64,000 nucleotides of DNA from Apoderus coryli. Taxonomy: Eukaryota > Arthropoda > Insecta > Coleoptera > Attelabidae. Each line of letters begins with the position of its first letter. Position 1 is the first letter of the stretch. The notes under the pieces are model-generated. The model worked only from the letters and a program-made list of their open reading frames with translations, ran no database searches and had not been told where the DNA came from. Below are positions 1 to 14,000 of this stretch, piece by piece. Location of the stretch: contig OU452201.1 in NCBI GenBank assembly GCA_911728435.2, positions 4,402,001 through 4,466,000 of the forward strand, read 5' to 3'. The position numbers were made by a program, and so were the translations under genes.

Positions 1-147
1 ACTTCTCTCAAGATTGTTACTGTGTTCCTGTAATAGAGTGCACTACAGACACATATAAACTGACTTTTGGGGGCCGTTATTAGAGGACTTGTATCATATT
101 TAAATACAAAAAAGAAACTTAACTTAAAATTAAAAAAGAAACTGTTT

Positions 148-268
148 GTAACGTGAAATAGTCATTATTATTAATTTTAACAACAACATTGGAATTTTAC
201 AAATACTATAGCATCTATTTTTGTCATACATAAAATGTAAAATCTATGTACAAGGTTTATAAATGCAA
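148..268. repeat. Direct repeat copy 1 flanking an Fmr1 exon
   Basis: About 120 bp in the intron downstream of the 302-544 exon matches 922-1047 in the intron upstream of it, in the same orientation. Shared blocks include GTAACGTGAAATAGTCA, TTGGAATTTTACAAAT and CATAAAATGTA. It may be a dispersed non-coding repeat; the exon itself is not duplicated. Confidence 0.75.
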
Positions 269-301
269 GAATACCTATATAAAACAGAACTGTGTACGTA
301 C

Positions 302-3219
302 CCGCCAATTGTAGCCAATTTCGTGCTCTCTAATTGTCTAGCTGCCTCCTCTGTACGTTTTAATAAGAGCACTTTTTGTGGTAAACTCTTAAAATGCATG
401 TCCTGCAACAATTCAGCCTTTTTCCGACACGATTCATTGCGTGAAATTACAACCAATACTTCTTTTTCGGCATCGTAGAATAATCTACCAGCATCGATAG
501 CCTTTTGAAATTCTTTATGAGAGTTTTTCACGTCTTTTTTACAGCTGAAACCAATATATAGATATTTACGAATCCAGTGCAAAAACCCAGTGCGATAATT
601 GTACTCCTGGTACATGCTGCATACATTATTTTTCCTACGATCGTCAGTTATTTAATTATGTATTATATTATTGAAAATAATCTGACTCACTAATTTATGA
701 ACATTAAATGTTACACACTTATAAAGAAGTCGAAACTATCGGCTCGCATTAAATCGAGAACGTGAGGCTGCAATTTCTTTCGGTCTTTACAAACAAAGCG
801 ATAAACTTAGTCCAGTTTGGTGAAGCCTCGCCTTTACAGACAAATTTGTTCCTCTACTTCTACTATTTACGTTTCTTTATAAATGCGACTTAAATCTCAT
901 TGAATAGAAAAAGTGATGTTCGTAACGTGAAATAGTCAATATTAATAATTTTAATAGAGACGTTGGAATTTTACAAATAAATAATATAGCATTTAATTTT
1001 GTTATACATAAAATGTAGAATCTATGTATAAGGTTTTAAAATGCAATCAAGTATATATCAAAATTTTAATTCGACGCTAAAATCCATTCTTCATATATAT
1101 TTTGTCTTTCACCCTATATAGTCTTTTGCCTTTAAAATGTTAAACAAAACTGATGCCGGCTAGTCAGTCACTTTCGATGTAGAAATCTTGATTTCGATGA
1201 TGCTCAAAGTTTTATTTAATATTTATTCTTATTTTACCACCAAGTAGTCTATGAGTACCATGGCAACATTTTTGTACCATTTTCATTGTGACCCCAAAAA
1301 TGAACCGTACAGACCCAAAAGCCAAACCCTATACATCCATAGAAAATGGATTCATTAATGTTTGTCATATATGTTGGGCGTGAAATATTAATGGACCGGA
1401 TTTAATCTTCAATAATTAAGAATCGAGAGTATTCACGCGAGGCCATAGAACATTGAAAAAAAAATTACAACTCAGACCACTCAGTACAAATAAATTGTAA
1501 AATTGAACAAAATGTTTAAATGGCTGTCATCTTGATATGCTCGTCAAAAATAAGGACAATGAGTGTCGTAACTTTTTGCATATTCCTTAAAGTCAAAATC
1601 AAACTGTACTCACTATTCGCGTAATTCCTCTGGCACTGGAATCTCAAACCTATGGAACATCCCTCGTTCGATTGGCGGATTATTGTTTTTTAATCGCAAC
1701 CGATCAATACTGACAATTTCCGTATAAGTAGTGTCCCATCCAACATATTCCAAAACACAAAAATCACCTTTCATCATCTGAGAAAAAAAAATATATATAT
1801 ATACAGTAAAAACAACATTAATCAGCTTGTCTCTAAAACTGACTATTATTTACTACTTTAACCATTCATTTCCTAAGCATTACATATCTTTCAGATAGAG
1901 AATTGGACTATAACGCACTAACTGAGCTCCACTAATAATAGATCGACTAAGCAGCTGTCTCATGCAATTATAGTATCTGACAATTTTTAGTTTGTTGATT
2001 TATGTTTTACCCAATAACACTATTATTTTCAATATTTTGATAGTGGACTTGAACTTTTCGAAGTATGTGCCAACGTTGCCCACATTTGGCGTAATAATGT
2101 GTAAACACAACTATTGTTTATCTTCAATTACCTAATTTCGTTAGTATTGCTATACTTTAGTATCGCTTGAGAAACTGTTATGACTGTTTTGTGGGAAATG
2201 TAAGTTAATAATCGTTTCGTTGGTAGGTGCATCACAACGTCACCCAGGAAAACATCGATATTTGAGCAAGCTCATCAAGGAAAATCAACGAGTGGCATAC
2301 CGCGAAATTATAGAACCATTGCGGATTTTAAAAACATCAATTTAAAAATTGTTGCATTTAGAATTGGGTGTAAACCAAATAGTTTCCGGCGCATCTGTTA
2401 GCCAGTGACAAAAAATGCTAATTGATATTAAAAAATCAAAAGATGTGCCCTACCTTGATTCTAGATTTCCACCAACCATTCCCTTCTTGATTGTTTGATC
2501 TAGAAAATACTTCCACTTCCATATTTTCAATAAATTCTACTTTTACGTCCGAATTTGCCGGTGGTAATCTAACCTGTTCATATAGGAATTTCGAATCGGG
2601 CTGCCACCTAAAGTTTTCAATGTTATTATCGCTATATTGTTTGTTTTGATATTAATAATAATCTATATAACAATCTACTTACTCATCTTCAAAATGTACG
2701 AGAACTTCATTATCATAAAGGTCTAGAATGTACCCCTGAAAAACACAGTAAAACGGGTAAACTATAATAAATAATTTATTACTACACTGAAATATAGAGA
2801 ACTACAAATAATATTGTTCGCGAAAAGTATTGTAATATGATACTCTCAGGACATAACCTTAAGGCGTCAACCAATTTATCACAAACATTTTTACAGATTA
2901 TCTAATATACAAGAACACACTTTACACATTTTTAAGTAAATTTCTTATTTTAAGAACTAAATAAATCCACACATGGGTCAACACGCCCCGTGAAACGGCC
3001 ATGGCGTCAAAAAAATGCGTTAGCCGAATCGTGATTTCGTAGTATCATTAATGGCTTAAATGTATTTATTTTTAACACGTTTTCATAATTTCGACACTGT
3101 CTCAAAGCTGTATCACAATATACAATACCCTCTGCACACATTAAATACATACTTATAATTATACAGACCTTATAAAGGGCCCCATTTGCGCCGACAACTT
3201 CCACAGTCAGCTCATCCAT
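302..3219 (-). CDS. Fmr1: FMRP (fragile X protein), N-terminal five coding exons, gene continues left of window
   Basis: RNA-binding translational regulator acting in cytoplasmic mRNPs. Coding exons read right to left: 3169-3219, 2683-2735, 2454-2607, 1614-1777 and 302-544; all introns are GT-AG and phases agree. The protein opens MDELTVEVVGANGALYK, the typical FMRP start, followed by the paired Tudor/Agenet region (WQPD and WWKSRIK motifs, then the EYVGWD segment). The last visible exon carries the KH0-like helix region (AHK-type KDVKNSHKEFQKAI, then LLQDMHFKSLP and EEAARQLEST). The KH1, KH2 and RGG parts must lie beyond position 1, so the gene is truncated by the window, not broken. An acceptor-like CAG near 3269 suggests a spliced 5' leader. 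It is head to head with Wdr44. Identity is secure; the first exon start is the only methionine before the conserved domain. Confidence 0.93.
922..1047. repeat. Direct repeat copy 2 flanking an Fmr1 exon
   Basis: Partner of the copy at 148-268. The remainder of this intron (545-1613) shows no exon or recognisable element. Confidence 0.75.
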
Positions 3220-4298
3220 TTTGTTCTTTGCTAAGAAATTGTACTGAGAGCGCGTTGCACTGGTGCCGTTCTGCTGAAAAAAGGAAAATGAATGAAAAGT
3301 GACAGATCTTCTTGTGAAGTTTACAGGGTCTAACTAAGATTATTTCAGTTTTTCACGTGAAATTATATTATATACCATAGATTAAACATCTATAAATGTA
3401 ATATAAATACATACGTACTATAGACGAAATGGATTTATTCTAGAGATATAGATGGATACATTGATGTATTAAGAGTTAATACAATACAATATATTATACA
3501 AATCAAATTGTTAAAGCAAAAAGTGTTTATTCTGAAAAATAACAAAAGATATTACGAATTGTTTTATTCGTTTAATTTTTCGTTTTGCATTAAAGAACCC
3601 TTTAGACTGATTTGGTCCTAGCGCAAAAATCGAAAAAACGTCAAAAGCGTCAGGGCAAATTTTTCTCTTAAATACAAGTATTTCGAATGAAAGAGATATA
3701 TTTGTATTTTATAAGATAAGTAATAACAATAGATGTTTTTATTGTTAGCAAGATAATATAAGTATACGGGTTCAATAAGTTTTGAACAAAATCCTTTGTT
3801 ACTTGTGCAAACTTCAAAATATGACAGTTTTTTACAATAATAAAATTATTACGGTCCTGTATTTTACAGTGTCGAAAAAGTAGATTCCATGTTTGCCGAC
3901 ACAGTGCTGTTGCCAAAGCCATAATTTTGGGATCGAGTTAATATTCTCAATAACAAATAACCTTATTTTGATCCACATTAATATAAAAAATTAGGAATAT
4001 ATATTGCATTTGCCATGAAATACAATACCCAAGACCCATGATATCTCTATCTGAAACTTACTCATTAAATTATTCTGAAAATATAGAAAAAGTAGAGTAT
4101 ACAACTATACTCTACTGATTCATGGCAACATTGCAGTTGGTCTAGTTTTGACAGTGCAGGTGTAGATAAATACGAATATGGCACTAACCAATAAAAATAT
4201 TATTTTAAATATTTGTGATTTTATCTTATTTTAATAATATCCGTATGAAGTTTATAAATTTCGTGTGGCAAATATTCTTAAACATAATATGAGGAATC
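3220..4298. other. Shared upstream region between Fmr1 and Wdr44
   Basis: AT-rich spacer between two divergent genes. It contains a small perfect hairpin at 4091-4116 (11-base arms AGTAGAGTATA, 4-base loop). No TATA box or coding exon could be supported; the long minus-strand open frame at 3668-3922 has no recognisable content. Confidence 0.6.
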
Positions 4299-7200
4299 AT
4301 GTCTAACAGCAGTGATAGTGAGGAATTCTACGATGCAATAGAAGATGAAAATCAAACATGTCATAGTACAAGGTAATAAAATATACAAATTATAGGTATT
4401 AATCTTAATAAATTACTTACTTACATCTGATATCTTCATCATCACTAAATTCGTTTTAAACCAATTATTTTACTTATCTGACACATTCAGGAATAAAACA
4501 TCAAACAAGTTAACAAATAAATGATGACATTCACAACAAAGTGTTTTTTTATTATTACACTATCTTGATCTGTATTTATTAGGAGACCTCATAAGCGGTT
4601 ATCAAATAGTAGTAACAGATCGAAAAGGTCCAATTCAGAACCGAATGTATCAAATTTAAAAGACACTGTTAAGGAAAATCCACCACAGACCGATGATGTT
4701 TTTGTATTACCTACAAATATACCAATACCAACAAGTAACCGGACAAAAAAATTTCTCGAGTTGAGACAGAAGCTTCAGAATGACGATGAAGACTGTGCCA
4801 GCAACGTTACACCACCAAACAGTCAAACATCATCTGTAGATGGTGTGTCAGTGGCCTCAAATAAAAATACACATCCATTTAAAGTAATTGAACACGATGC
4901 ATTAAGTTTGCAGAGTTTGGGTTCTTTGGGCAGGTTTGGACGTAATATTAGTTCTGGATATGCGGAAACAGGTTTGTTTTTTAATACATTGAAATATTAG
5001 CTCCCTACTACTTAAAATGTATTTAAATTTATCTGCATTTTCAGCAAATCTTGTGGATACAAAAAGAAAGACCATGTCAGTTTCAGCGCTATCGTCAACT
5101 TCTTTAGATTCAGGTTCAACACAAAGCTCTAACCATTGCCCTAGTACAGTGACGTTATCCGCGGGTAGTTTTGTTCTGTGGAGCTCTATTGTGTGATACT
5201 ATTTAATACTTCTTTTAGGTACAATAGACGATGATAAACCCATAAGGATGCCATTACAAGAGCCAGATGTTATCGCGAGTACAAAATCCTCGCAAAAGAA
5301 TGCGATAGCAAATGCAGATGCCCCCGTAGCACCACCACGGCGAAAAAAGCAACTAAAGAATGCACTAACGACATCTCTTGCCATCCCTGTAAGTTTTTGT
5401 GTTATTTTAATTATTGAATAATGTCTGCAATTTGAAATTTAGAAATCCGCTTCAAGCACAACATTCAGATCGACCGATTTGGCAAGTCCAGCCAGTATGA
5501 TTGAATCATTGACCCGTGAATTTGAACATTCCTTGGAACGGCAACCATCTTGTAATAGTAATACCAGACACACCAAATCAAAAATTCTACATACTACGGA
5601 TTCTAAAAGTTCCACATTACGTTCTGGACATTCATTGGATATTTGCCAGGCTTTAAAAGGACAATTTGTGGTTAAGCCACAGGATAATGAGAGTATTAGA
5701 GCTGTCTATGTATCACCGTCGCGTACAAACGTCAAATTATGTGAGAATAATTCACTCAACAGCGATAGAGGACCGCAGCAGTTTAATGAAAAGGAACAAC
5801 TTCAGCAGCAAGCAGTTAAGGGTGGTAGTCCTAGAGATACTGGAAATAGGAGTAGTGTGGGACATTACAGTTTGGGACCACATAGGTGAGGCTTTGATTA
5901 TTTGACTATTATTTCAATCACTATGTTCCAGTTCTTACTATTTTACACTGTTGTTAAGTAATAATTGCTGATAAAGTTCCATATTTTGATCAGAAATGTT
6001 CAGCGGTTTACAATAAAGTTGGAACTCAAGTATGCGTTGGTGTAATTTGTTTTTATTATTAAAATATTAGAAAAGAGCACCGGTATTACCATCCATATTT
6101 GATGTTTATCTTTCTAATTAGGATCATAACTTTGATTAAGCAGTTGTAGATTGATCAGAGCATATCTTAAATCTATTACACAGGGTGTTCCCGGTTTTTT
6201 CGTCGGGACATGTCATTTTGTATAAAACCTCACTTTAGAGTCGGGCTCAAAGACACGTTCTAAAAAAATTTTGTTTAGGAAATACATCCAAAATTTCTAC
6301 ACACATGGATTAAATCGTACCCATAATCTAAAATATATCACCTGCGAAACGAAACAGAATTAAATAATTACTATTTTAATTGTATTTTTTTATTAGAACT
6401 ACTTTATTCAAACATTTGAAATAAAAAAGAAATGCAAGAGCTGGAATTTGAACACAGGACCTGCCGCATGCAAAGCGCGGGCCCTACCAATGACAATGCC
6501 GACGCTTATATAAATTAATTTACTATAATATAATTAGAGATTTAAGTACCAACTATCTAACTGGTGAAGTTTTAAACGCAATTTTCTCGAGAACTATGAA
6601 GGGAAATTTCAAATGCTTTATCACTCGACCCCTACTACTGCTACTAAAGAATTTGGGGATTGTGACCACCTTGGTGTAACAAAATGACATATATATTATA
6701 AACAAAACTTCTCTGCTGAGTACTTCTTTTGATATAGATGCAAATGAGAGTTGGACATCAGAAGTACTGTGTGACCCATTACTGGTTTTATACATTATTT
6801 ATATGAAAAACCGGGGACACTCTAAAGTTTGTAGATCGGCTCTCTAACATGAAATTTAACATTTTCCAGGAACCCTCCAAATGTATTGGAATCAATCGAT
6901 GAAAGCACTAATGTATCGAATTTTCTTGTCAATATTACATTAAAAGTTCTTGGTCGTTTTGATCGCAGTAAATACATCAAAGATTTAGAGATTTTAAAAA
7001 GTATTATAGTACATAATTTGGACACAGGTGAACGTATACCATTGAGTGAAGCTGAGGAAAGGCTGCCTAAATGTATAAGTCCCTCTGCATTGCGCCAAAA
7101 AATGTAAATGTAATTGTTCATGGGTTTTTTTTGTAATTAAATGAAATTATGTAATTTATGATGTTTCAATACAATTTTATACAAGTGCGTTTGCTATTGG

Positions 7201-10200
7201 GTTAATTATGTTGCAATAGCAGTATCTAATATGTCGTAAACTTTGATGCAGGTTACATTCATTTATGCATTTCGTTAGTTGAAGTTATGAACTATTCATA
7301 AAATTCCCCTTGTTGTGTGCTGTTAATAATGCTTTTGTGTAAGCTGTAAATATATTTCGCTTTAAAATTTTCAGGGGTACGCATCAAGGGGGTGGTAAGA
7401 TGTCAGCAAAAGAACGCCGGCGATCAGCAGGCGATGAAAATATTTTGAATAATGTGTGTTTGAAGGTTCGCACACACACGGATTCAGGCAAACATTTATC
7501 GGATCTGGAGATTTTGGAACAAGTAACTGTCTTGAATCTTGACACTGGTGAACGGATTCCTTTGAGTGTGGCAGAAGATAAATTACCGCAATGTATTAAC
7601 CCGTTATCATTGCATATAATGCGGCTCACTTCGGAGTACGTAAGTTCATCTAGTATGGACAAGGACAAAGACACTGATGAAGAAAGTGTCGATAATAGGT
7701 AATTGATTAAATTCATAATATTCTTACATTTATTTTTGGTCTCTCGTTGATCAAAAGTTCCGCAAACCACCTCCGGGATTGTGGTCTCTGGGATACTGAA
7801 ATCGGATTCACAAAGTCTCCTTGGTGTATTAGAAATAGGGGTTTAAAAGTTTAAAATGCAAGGGAAGGTTTTGTATATTATATAACACATCAATTTTTTA
7901 AATTTTTAAACAAACTTTACGTAATACACAGTATTAGTGTCAATTGATCAAAAACAGAACAAATTCTAACTACTTGCTTTACAGCAAGGAACTGGCATTA
8001 AGTATTAAGTAAAGATCCTTTTGTAGACATTCATTTCTGTTAACTGCACATTAACCGAGTCCCAGCTCATACCATTTCATTGATAAATTTTTAAATAATT
8101 GAGTTTTGTGTTTTGTAGAAAAATTGATATTCCAATAGTAGATGATCCAGACACAGAACTGGGGCGTGTGCGTAAGAAGACAGCTAAAATCAAAAGATTT
8201 GTTGGTTCAGCTATGAAAAAGACTATGCATAAGGCTAAAAGTATTGCACAGGAAGTGTCACATGCTCGCCATAAAGAAGATACAATTGATATTGTGGATA
8301 ATGTACATCCCGGAGAACAAAATTGTAAATTAAAGGTACCAAATAAACTAATAATCATTGATATTATATAAATGAGTAATATATTTTTAGGCAGCTAATT
8401 CTCATAAAGGACCATACGAATTTGAAAAAGTCGAACATGTCCAAGAGCTTGTAGACGGCCAACATGAAGGACCCATTTGGTGCATGAAATTTTCATGTTG
8501 CGGACGATTGCTAGCCACCGCGGGACAAGATAAGGTGCTCAGGATATGGGTGGTGCGAGATGCATACCCCTATTTCCAGGTAATTTTTATTTTATTTTTG
8601 TGTGCGTTTCATTAATTGAAGAATATTTTATTTAGGATATGCGTACCAAATACAATGCAGAAAAAGTATCACCAACACCATCCCAAGAGTCTCTAGTTTC
8701 ACATCATTCAGCTGATGTCACAAATATGGCGGCATTTGAAGCGCTCACTCCAGATGAAGCTAGTAGATTAACATTTATGCCAAAACCGTTCTGTACGTAT
8801 ACAGGTCACACTTCGGATCTGTTAGATGTGTCTTGGTCGAAGAACTATTTTATTTTATCATCTTCGATGGATAAAACCGTGCGATTATGGCATATATCTA
8901 GGAAAGAATGTTTGTGCTGTTTTCAACATATCGATTTTGTCACAGCTATCGTTTTTCATCCGAGAGACGATCGTTATTTCTTGAGTGGTTCCCTAGATGG
9001 CAAATTGCGGTTATGGAATATTCCTGATAAAAAGGTTTGTACTATTATAGTCCTTTTACCAGTGGCGGCTTGCTATATGAAGCAAGTCACGCAACGTTTC
9101 ATCTAAATGCCGGCTATCGCTATCGCTCTTCATATAAACATAGTTGCCAGCGTTTAATTGCACTAAGACCTTAGAACCTACCAAAAGAATTCGCCCAAAC
9201 AGCATAAGAAGCACGCTTCACCACATTAAACTGCCATAAGCTGCCGGTGACATGGTGGAATTTTAAAAATTTAGTAACCAGCTCTTACTCTACGAAAATA
9301 AACTGTAATGTGTCCCAAATATGAGAATTTAGACAAAAATTTAGTAAGAAACTACGATACCCATGTAGATTCCTTAAAAATTACTATTGTTTACATTTTT
9401 TGACGTTTAAATGACAATGATCTCTTTAGGTAGCTGTCTGGAATGAAGTAGAGGGTAATCCCAAGCTAATAACCGCTGCAAATTTCTGTCAAAATGGTAA
9501 ATTTGCAGTTGTCGGTACATATGACGGCAGATGCATTTTCTACATTACCGATCAGTTGAAGTATCATACGCAAATCCATGTGCGCTCATCCAGGGGGCGC
9601 AACAAAGTTGGCAGAAAAATCAGCGGTATTAAATTAAACATTAATACAAAATACACAGAAGAAGTCAGAAGCATTTTAAATTTTAGGGATCGAACCTATG
9701 CCTGGTGAAGATAAAATACTGGTGACATCAAATGACAGCCGAATACGTTTGTATGATTTGCGGGATCTAAACGTATCATGCAAATACAAAGGTTATGTGA
9801 ATATGAGCAGGTGCGTAATGAGTTTATTATTATTATTATTGTGGGGTGGATTTAAATATTGTAATATTTCTAATACAGTCAAATCAAAGCGAGCTTCAGT
9901 CATGACGGGAAGTACATTGTGAGTGGTTCGGAAAATAGAGATATTTACATATGGAAGACCAACCATGACTATTCGAAATTCTCATCAGTTCGTCGCGATC
10001 GCAACGACTTTTGGGAGGCGATTAAAGCCCACAACGCCGTTGTCACTTGTGCTATTTTTGCACCAAATCCCGAGGCTATAATAAAAATGTTGGAACAAGA
10101 AAACCAAGATAGATATCAGGACAGTAATAAGGTCAGTGTTGAAGTCATTTGGGTCAGTAACTTTAATTTTTTTAAAATTTTGTTTTCGCTAGGTTGAGGA

Positions 10201-10336
10201 TCCTGTGGTGCAACAACATACAAAAGGATGTGGTGGTTACGTTCTCATTTCAGCAGATTTTAACGGGTGCATTAAAGTGTTTATCAACAAAACTAAACCG
10301 AAACACAGTTCATTACCTGTATCGGCTATGGCATGA
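4299..10336 (+). CDS. Wdr44: WD repeat-containing protein 44 (Rab11-binding protein)
   Basis: Endosomal Rab11 effector and ER-endosome tether. Exons: 4299-4372, 4583-4971, 5045-5164, 5219-5388, 5443-5885, 6870-7103, 7375-7698, 8119-8335, 8391-8579, 8636-9034, 9430-9625, 9687-9810, 9879-10131, 10193-10336, all GT-AG and in phase. The N-terminus reads SDSEEFYDAIEDE, the FFAT-type motif seen at the same place in vertebrate WDR44. A proline/basic stretch (VAPPRRKK) follows, then the NLDTGERIPLS region, then the WD40 propeller (KGPYEFEK, SSSMDKTVRLWHISR, FHPRDDRYFLSGSLDGKLRLW, SNDSRIRLYDLRD, SVRRDRNDFWE). The NLDTGERIPLS segment is encoded twice, by the adjacent exons 6870-7103 and 7375-7698, each a multiple of three and phase 2 at both ends. 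Mammalian WDR44, as I recall it, has one copy. Confidence 0.95.
6182..6822. mobile_element. Inverted-repeat element in Wdr44 intron 5
   Basis: The ends are imperfect inverted repeats: left AGGGTGTTCCCGGTTTTT, right read inverted AGAGTGTCCCCGGTTTTT. A further inner match (ATGTCATTTTGT) lies on both sides. About 640 bp, no transposase frame, so probably a non-autonomous DNA element. It carries the tRNA-like segment described separately. Confidence 0.6.
6431..6505 (-). pseudogene. tRNA-Ala(TGC)-like sequence
   Basis: On the minus strand an anticodon-arm-like CGCTTTGCATGCG (TGC anticodon in the loop) is followed by AGGTCCTGTGTTCAAATTCC, which resembles a B box/T arm, and is preceded by CATTGGTAGGG, resembling the end of a D arm. 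The acceptor stem halves do not pair, so this is a tRNA-derived relic, perhaps a SINE head, inside a repeat element. Confidence 0.4.
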
Positions 10337-11065
10337 AAGTGATAATTTTAAGAAAATTAAAATATAAATAATGTGATCTAATAATGATATTTAATTAATT
10401 AGGTGTATAGAAAAAGCCAAATAATTTTATTGTGAAATGGTATATTAACATCATTTAAACAAATTATATTTATTTTAAGACTATACAAAATCTATTAAAT
10501 AATATTAACAATTATTATTTTGTTGTTTCCTTGTTTTTATTATTTTAATCCAAAAGTAATGTTTTTTATTCAAATATAAAAAATAGAAATTAAACTTGTA
10601 CTTTTTAAACCTTATTAAACTAACAGTACAACTTCCTCTTTAAGATTGGAGAAAGAAATTAGTGGATAGGATTGTACAAAAAACTTAACAGGGTTGTATA
10701 CCTTTTTTCAATACCGCTTGTATTTGAAAGAAAAGTAAGCCAAAACAGATGAAGTTTCAAAACAAGTTGCAACTTTCTTGAATCACTGGATATGTTTCAA
10801 AATCCGGTGTTATGCTAACCCATCAAAATTGCGTTAATATCTGAAATCGACTCGTCGTATTATGCAAATAACGGTTGATGTAAATTGTTGCTGGTAAATT
10901 TTATTATAATACCCTCACAAATTACTCCCTACAGAAAATACTCCGCGTTATCGAAAAACACCATAACCACTCTGTGACAACCCTACATAATACTTTTTGT
11001 TCAAACTTTTCATAATTATCTACACAGTATTATTATTTTGCACAAAATTGTATCGTTTTTATCAT
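10337..11065. other. Tail-to-tail spacer, Wdr44 and Akap17a 3' ends
   Basis: AT-rich 3' flank of two convergent genes. Wdr44 has an ATTAAA/AATATAAATAAT stretch about 30 bases after its stop that may serve for polyadenylation. No gene seen. Confidence 0.6.
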
Positions 11066-14000
11066 TTATCGCTTCATTTCTGGTGATTTAGACCAAGACG
11101 ATCGTTCTCCTCTTTCTTCTCCTCGAGGCATTGACCATGATCTTGAATGTGGTCGGGTACCATTTTCATCATTTTTAGATAATTTTTTTTCTTTAGATTT
11201 TGATCTTTGACGTTGTTCATCTTGCCTTTCCCTACTTTTGGATTTTTTTTGTTTGCCTTCAGAAGATCTATCTCTCGAACTTCGACGTGGTGTTCTTCGC
11301 TCTGAAGACTTATATCGAGGCGCTAAAATACAAGACAAACTAATTTATTGATTTTCAATATTATTCTTGTTATTTACCATCTCTCTCCGGTGTCCGATTC
11401 CTTTCATCTGACCTATCTCTTCGAGCAGATCGTTCTTTGGACCTGCTACGTCTATCTCGCCTGCTCGACCTTTCATCGGATCTATCGCGTCTACTAGATC
11501 TTTCATCGGATCTATCGCGCCTCGTTGATCTGTCTTCTGATCTATGTCCTGATCTCGACCGTCTTTTCGATCTTCTAGGCGTTGGACTCCGCGTTCTACG
11601 TCGCTTACTTGGACTACGACTTTTAGAACGTGAGTAGCTTCTAGACCGTGAACGGTCGGATCTGGATCTGCGAGATCTGGACCTGGTTCTAGATCGTGAA
11701 TATGATGAACGTCGACGACTGTTTGAGCGAGATCTTGATCGACGATGTTCGCTAAGGAACTTTTCAAAATATTTTTTATATTCTTCCTCTAATTCTGGAG
11801 CATAATGTCGCGTTTGGATACCACGCATCCGTGGGTTGAATCCACCACGTCCACGACCTCGTGGATAATATTGAAAACCTATAAAATTAAACTTTTGTAT
11901 TTGATTTAAGTAATTTTACCTTATATCGCTTACCTCTCGATGGACCGGCTCTATTTAAGAATCCTCTACCACCTCGTCCCCTAGGAGGTATATAACCGTA
12001 ACCATATTCAGGATACAATGATGGCATACTCTTAGGAGCAGCAAAGTGTTGATAGGGATCACCACCAAATGGGACACATCCATACCAAGGATGGTTCGGA
12101 CGGTCCATCATAAGATCAGCTGGATGTGAAGTGTTATTTATTGGCAGCAGCTTTTGTTGAATTTCTAAACAAATAAAATATTGGAATCGAATATTACTAT
12201 TAATAGAAGATATTATTTACTTTTGTTGCCCGAATCTGAAAGGTCGGAGTCCGAACTGGACGATGAGAATTGTTTAGTTTTTGGTCCATCCGATAAAATC
12301 GTTTTTAACATGACTCTCCCTTTGATAACATTGTGTAATTTTTCTCGTTGTGTTAGCACAGCTAATTCGCTACTATTTTTATATCTTTTCAACTGAAATT
12401 CATAAAAACCTATTAATATTTGATTAAAATCAAAAATGTAAATAGTTCTTACTTCGTCATGAGTAGAATTAGGAATTCCATCATATAACTGAACATTCTC
12501 TTGAAGTTTATCCTAAAAATAATAGATACGTTTGAAACATTCAACCAAACTAGTACATGCTATGGAGAGATAGGTAGGTAGTTGCAATTGTAAATAATTA
12601 CCTTTACTCTTCGGAACAATTCCTCGACTAATCTAATAGCTTCCAATTTTCTCTGTACTTTCAGCAATTTCTTTTCTTCCCTGGCGATTTTTTCATTGAT
12701 CTCATCTGATCCGGATATTTCCAAATTTTTTAAAATTTTTGCTTTTCGCTTCTCTTCGCGCACACGCCTTCGTATCTCTTTCTGTGTTTTCAAGTCTACT
12801 TCACGTTGCCTGTAAATGACCACCTACATCCTCAAGGATAAACTTAATCACTTCCTCAAAAGAAATTAAGTCAGTTTTGCTTGTTTGACTTTTACATTGA
12901 TGTTTAACCATATGAATTAAACGCAACTATTTAAAATAATGCTCGTATGAGCATAAAATTCTAAGACAAAAGTAAAGTAACACAAAATAAAATCCATCAT
13001 ATAACTATATAATAACTATATGATATATGTTTTGATATACTTTTCATTATACTCTCCACATTTGTTAAACCACTTAAATTGAAAAAAACAGACAGGTATT
13101 TGATATAAATTTTTATTAAAATGTAACGTGAGTTTTACGTTTTAAGAAGGAAGTGTTGAGTGTTTTTATTTTAGCTAACTTATGAATGTGTTTCAAAAAA
13201 TGTGGAGTGAAACTAATCTAATTTTGATTGATTCTTTTGTTAACCTTTCTAAGTCCTCCTGTCTTTTCTTATCTTCCAATGCCTTCTTATCCTTCTCCTC
13301 TTGTTCTCGAGCCTTTTTTACTAAACGATCTCTGACAATTTCTCTACGTCTAATCGATGCATCACTTAAATGTTTACTCTTATCGAAATATACATTGATA
13401 TCCACTTCAAAGTCACCATCGTCACTTTTATGCACCAATTTCATATCTCTTAAAGAGTCCATGGTCTTTGTGAATCCTATATAATCTTTGAACTGTACAT
13501 AGCCTTCAAAGAATTCCGGTTTATCAATTGATGAATATTTGATGCCTGAGATGTGGTCTTTCATCTTTTTCCGATATGGGTCTGCAAGTGGTATGTCGAC
13601 ATAGCGAATTGAGCCGAATTTTTCAAAAATGCGGAAGAATATCTTTTCTGAGGGTATCGCATCTTCCTCGTTGGACATATGATATGGTACAAACCATTTG
13701 GTGGGTAAATTTGCTATGTGGACTGTATCAGGTCTTTCGCCAGGTTTCATTTCGTCCATATCACGAGCTTCCGAAAAAAAACCATCCCACATTCGTCGAC
13801 TTGGAAAGTCCGAACGATATGGTGCAGCCTTCAATCGCATTAATTCACCAAAATCCTTCAATTTAATCATTTTATTATGTAGTTTATCGATTAGGCGATC
13901 CATGCGTGACTTTTTGTCAATTTCCCCTTCAAATCTGATAAATTCTACTGTTGTTTTACAGACTTTTAGTATAGTAAATTCGTCCGGTTTTACCAATTCA

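Noticed and set aside
9052..9260. CAGTGGCGGC in a Wdr44 intron, like a hAT terminal repeat
   Set aside because: No matching inverted end could be found.
11345..11767. Long open frames in other frames and on both strands over the Akap17a RS exon
   Set aside because: They are by-products of the repetitive Arg/Ser codons; the spliced frame gives the continuous RS domain.
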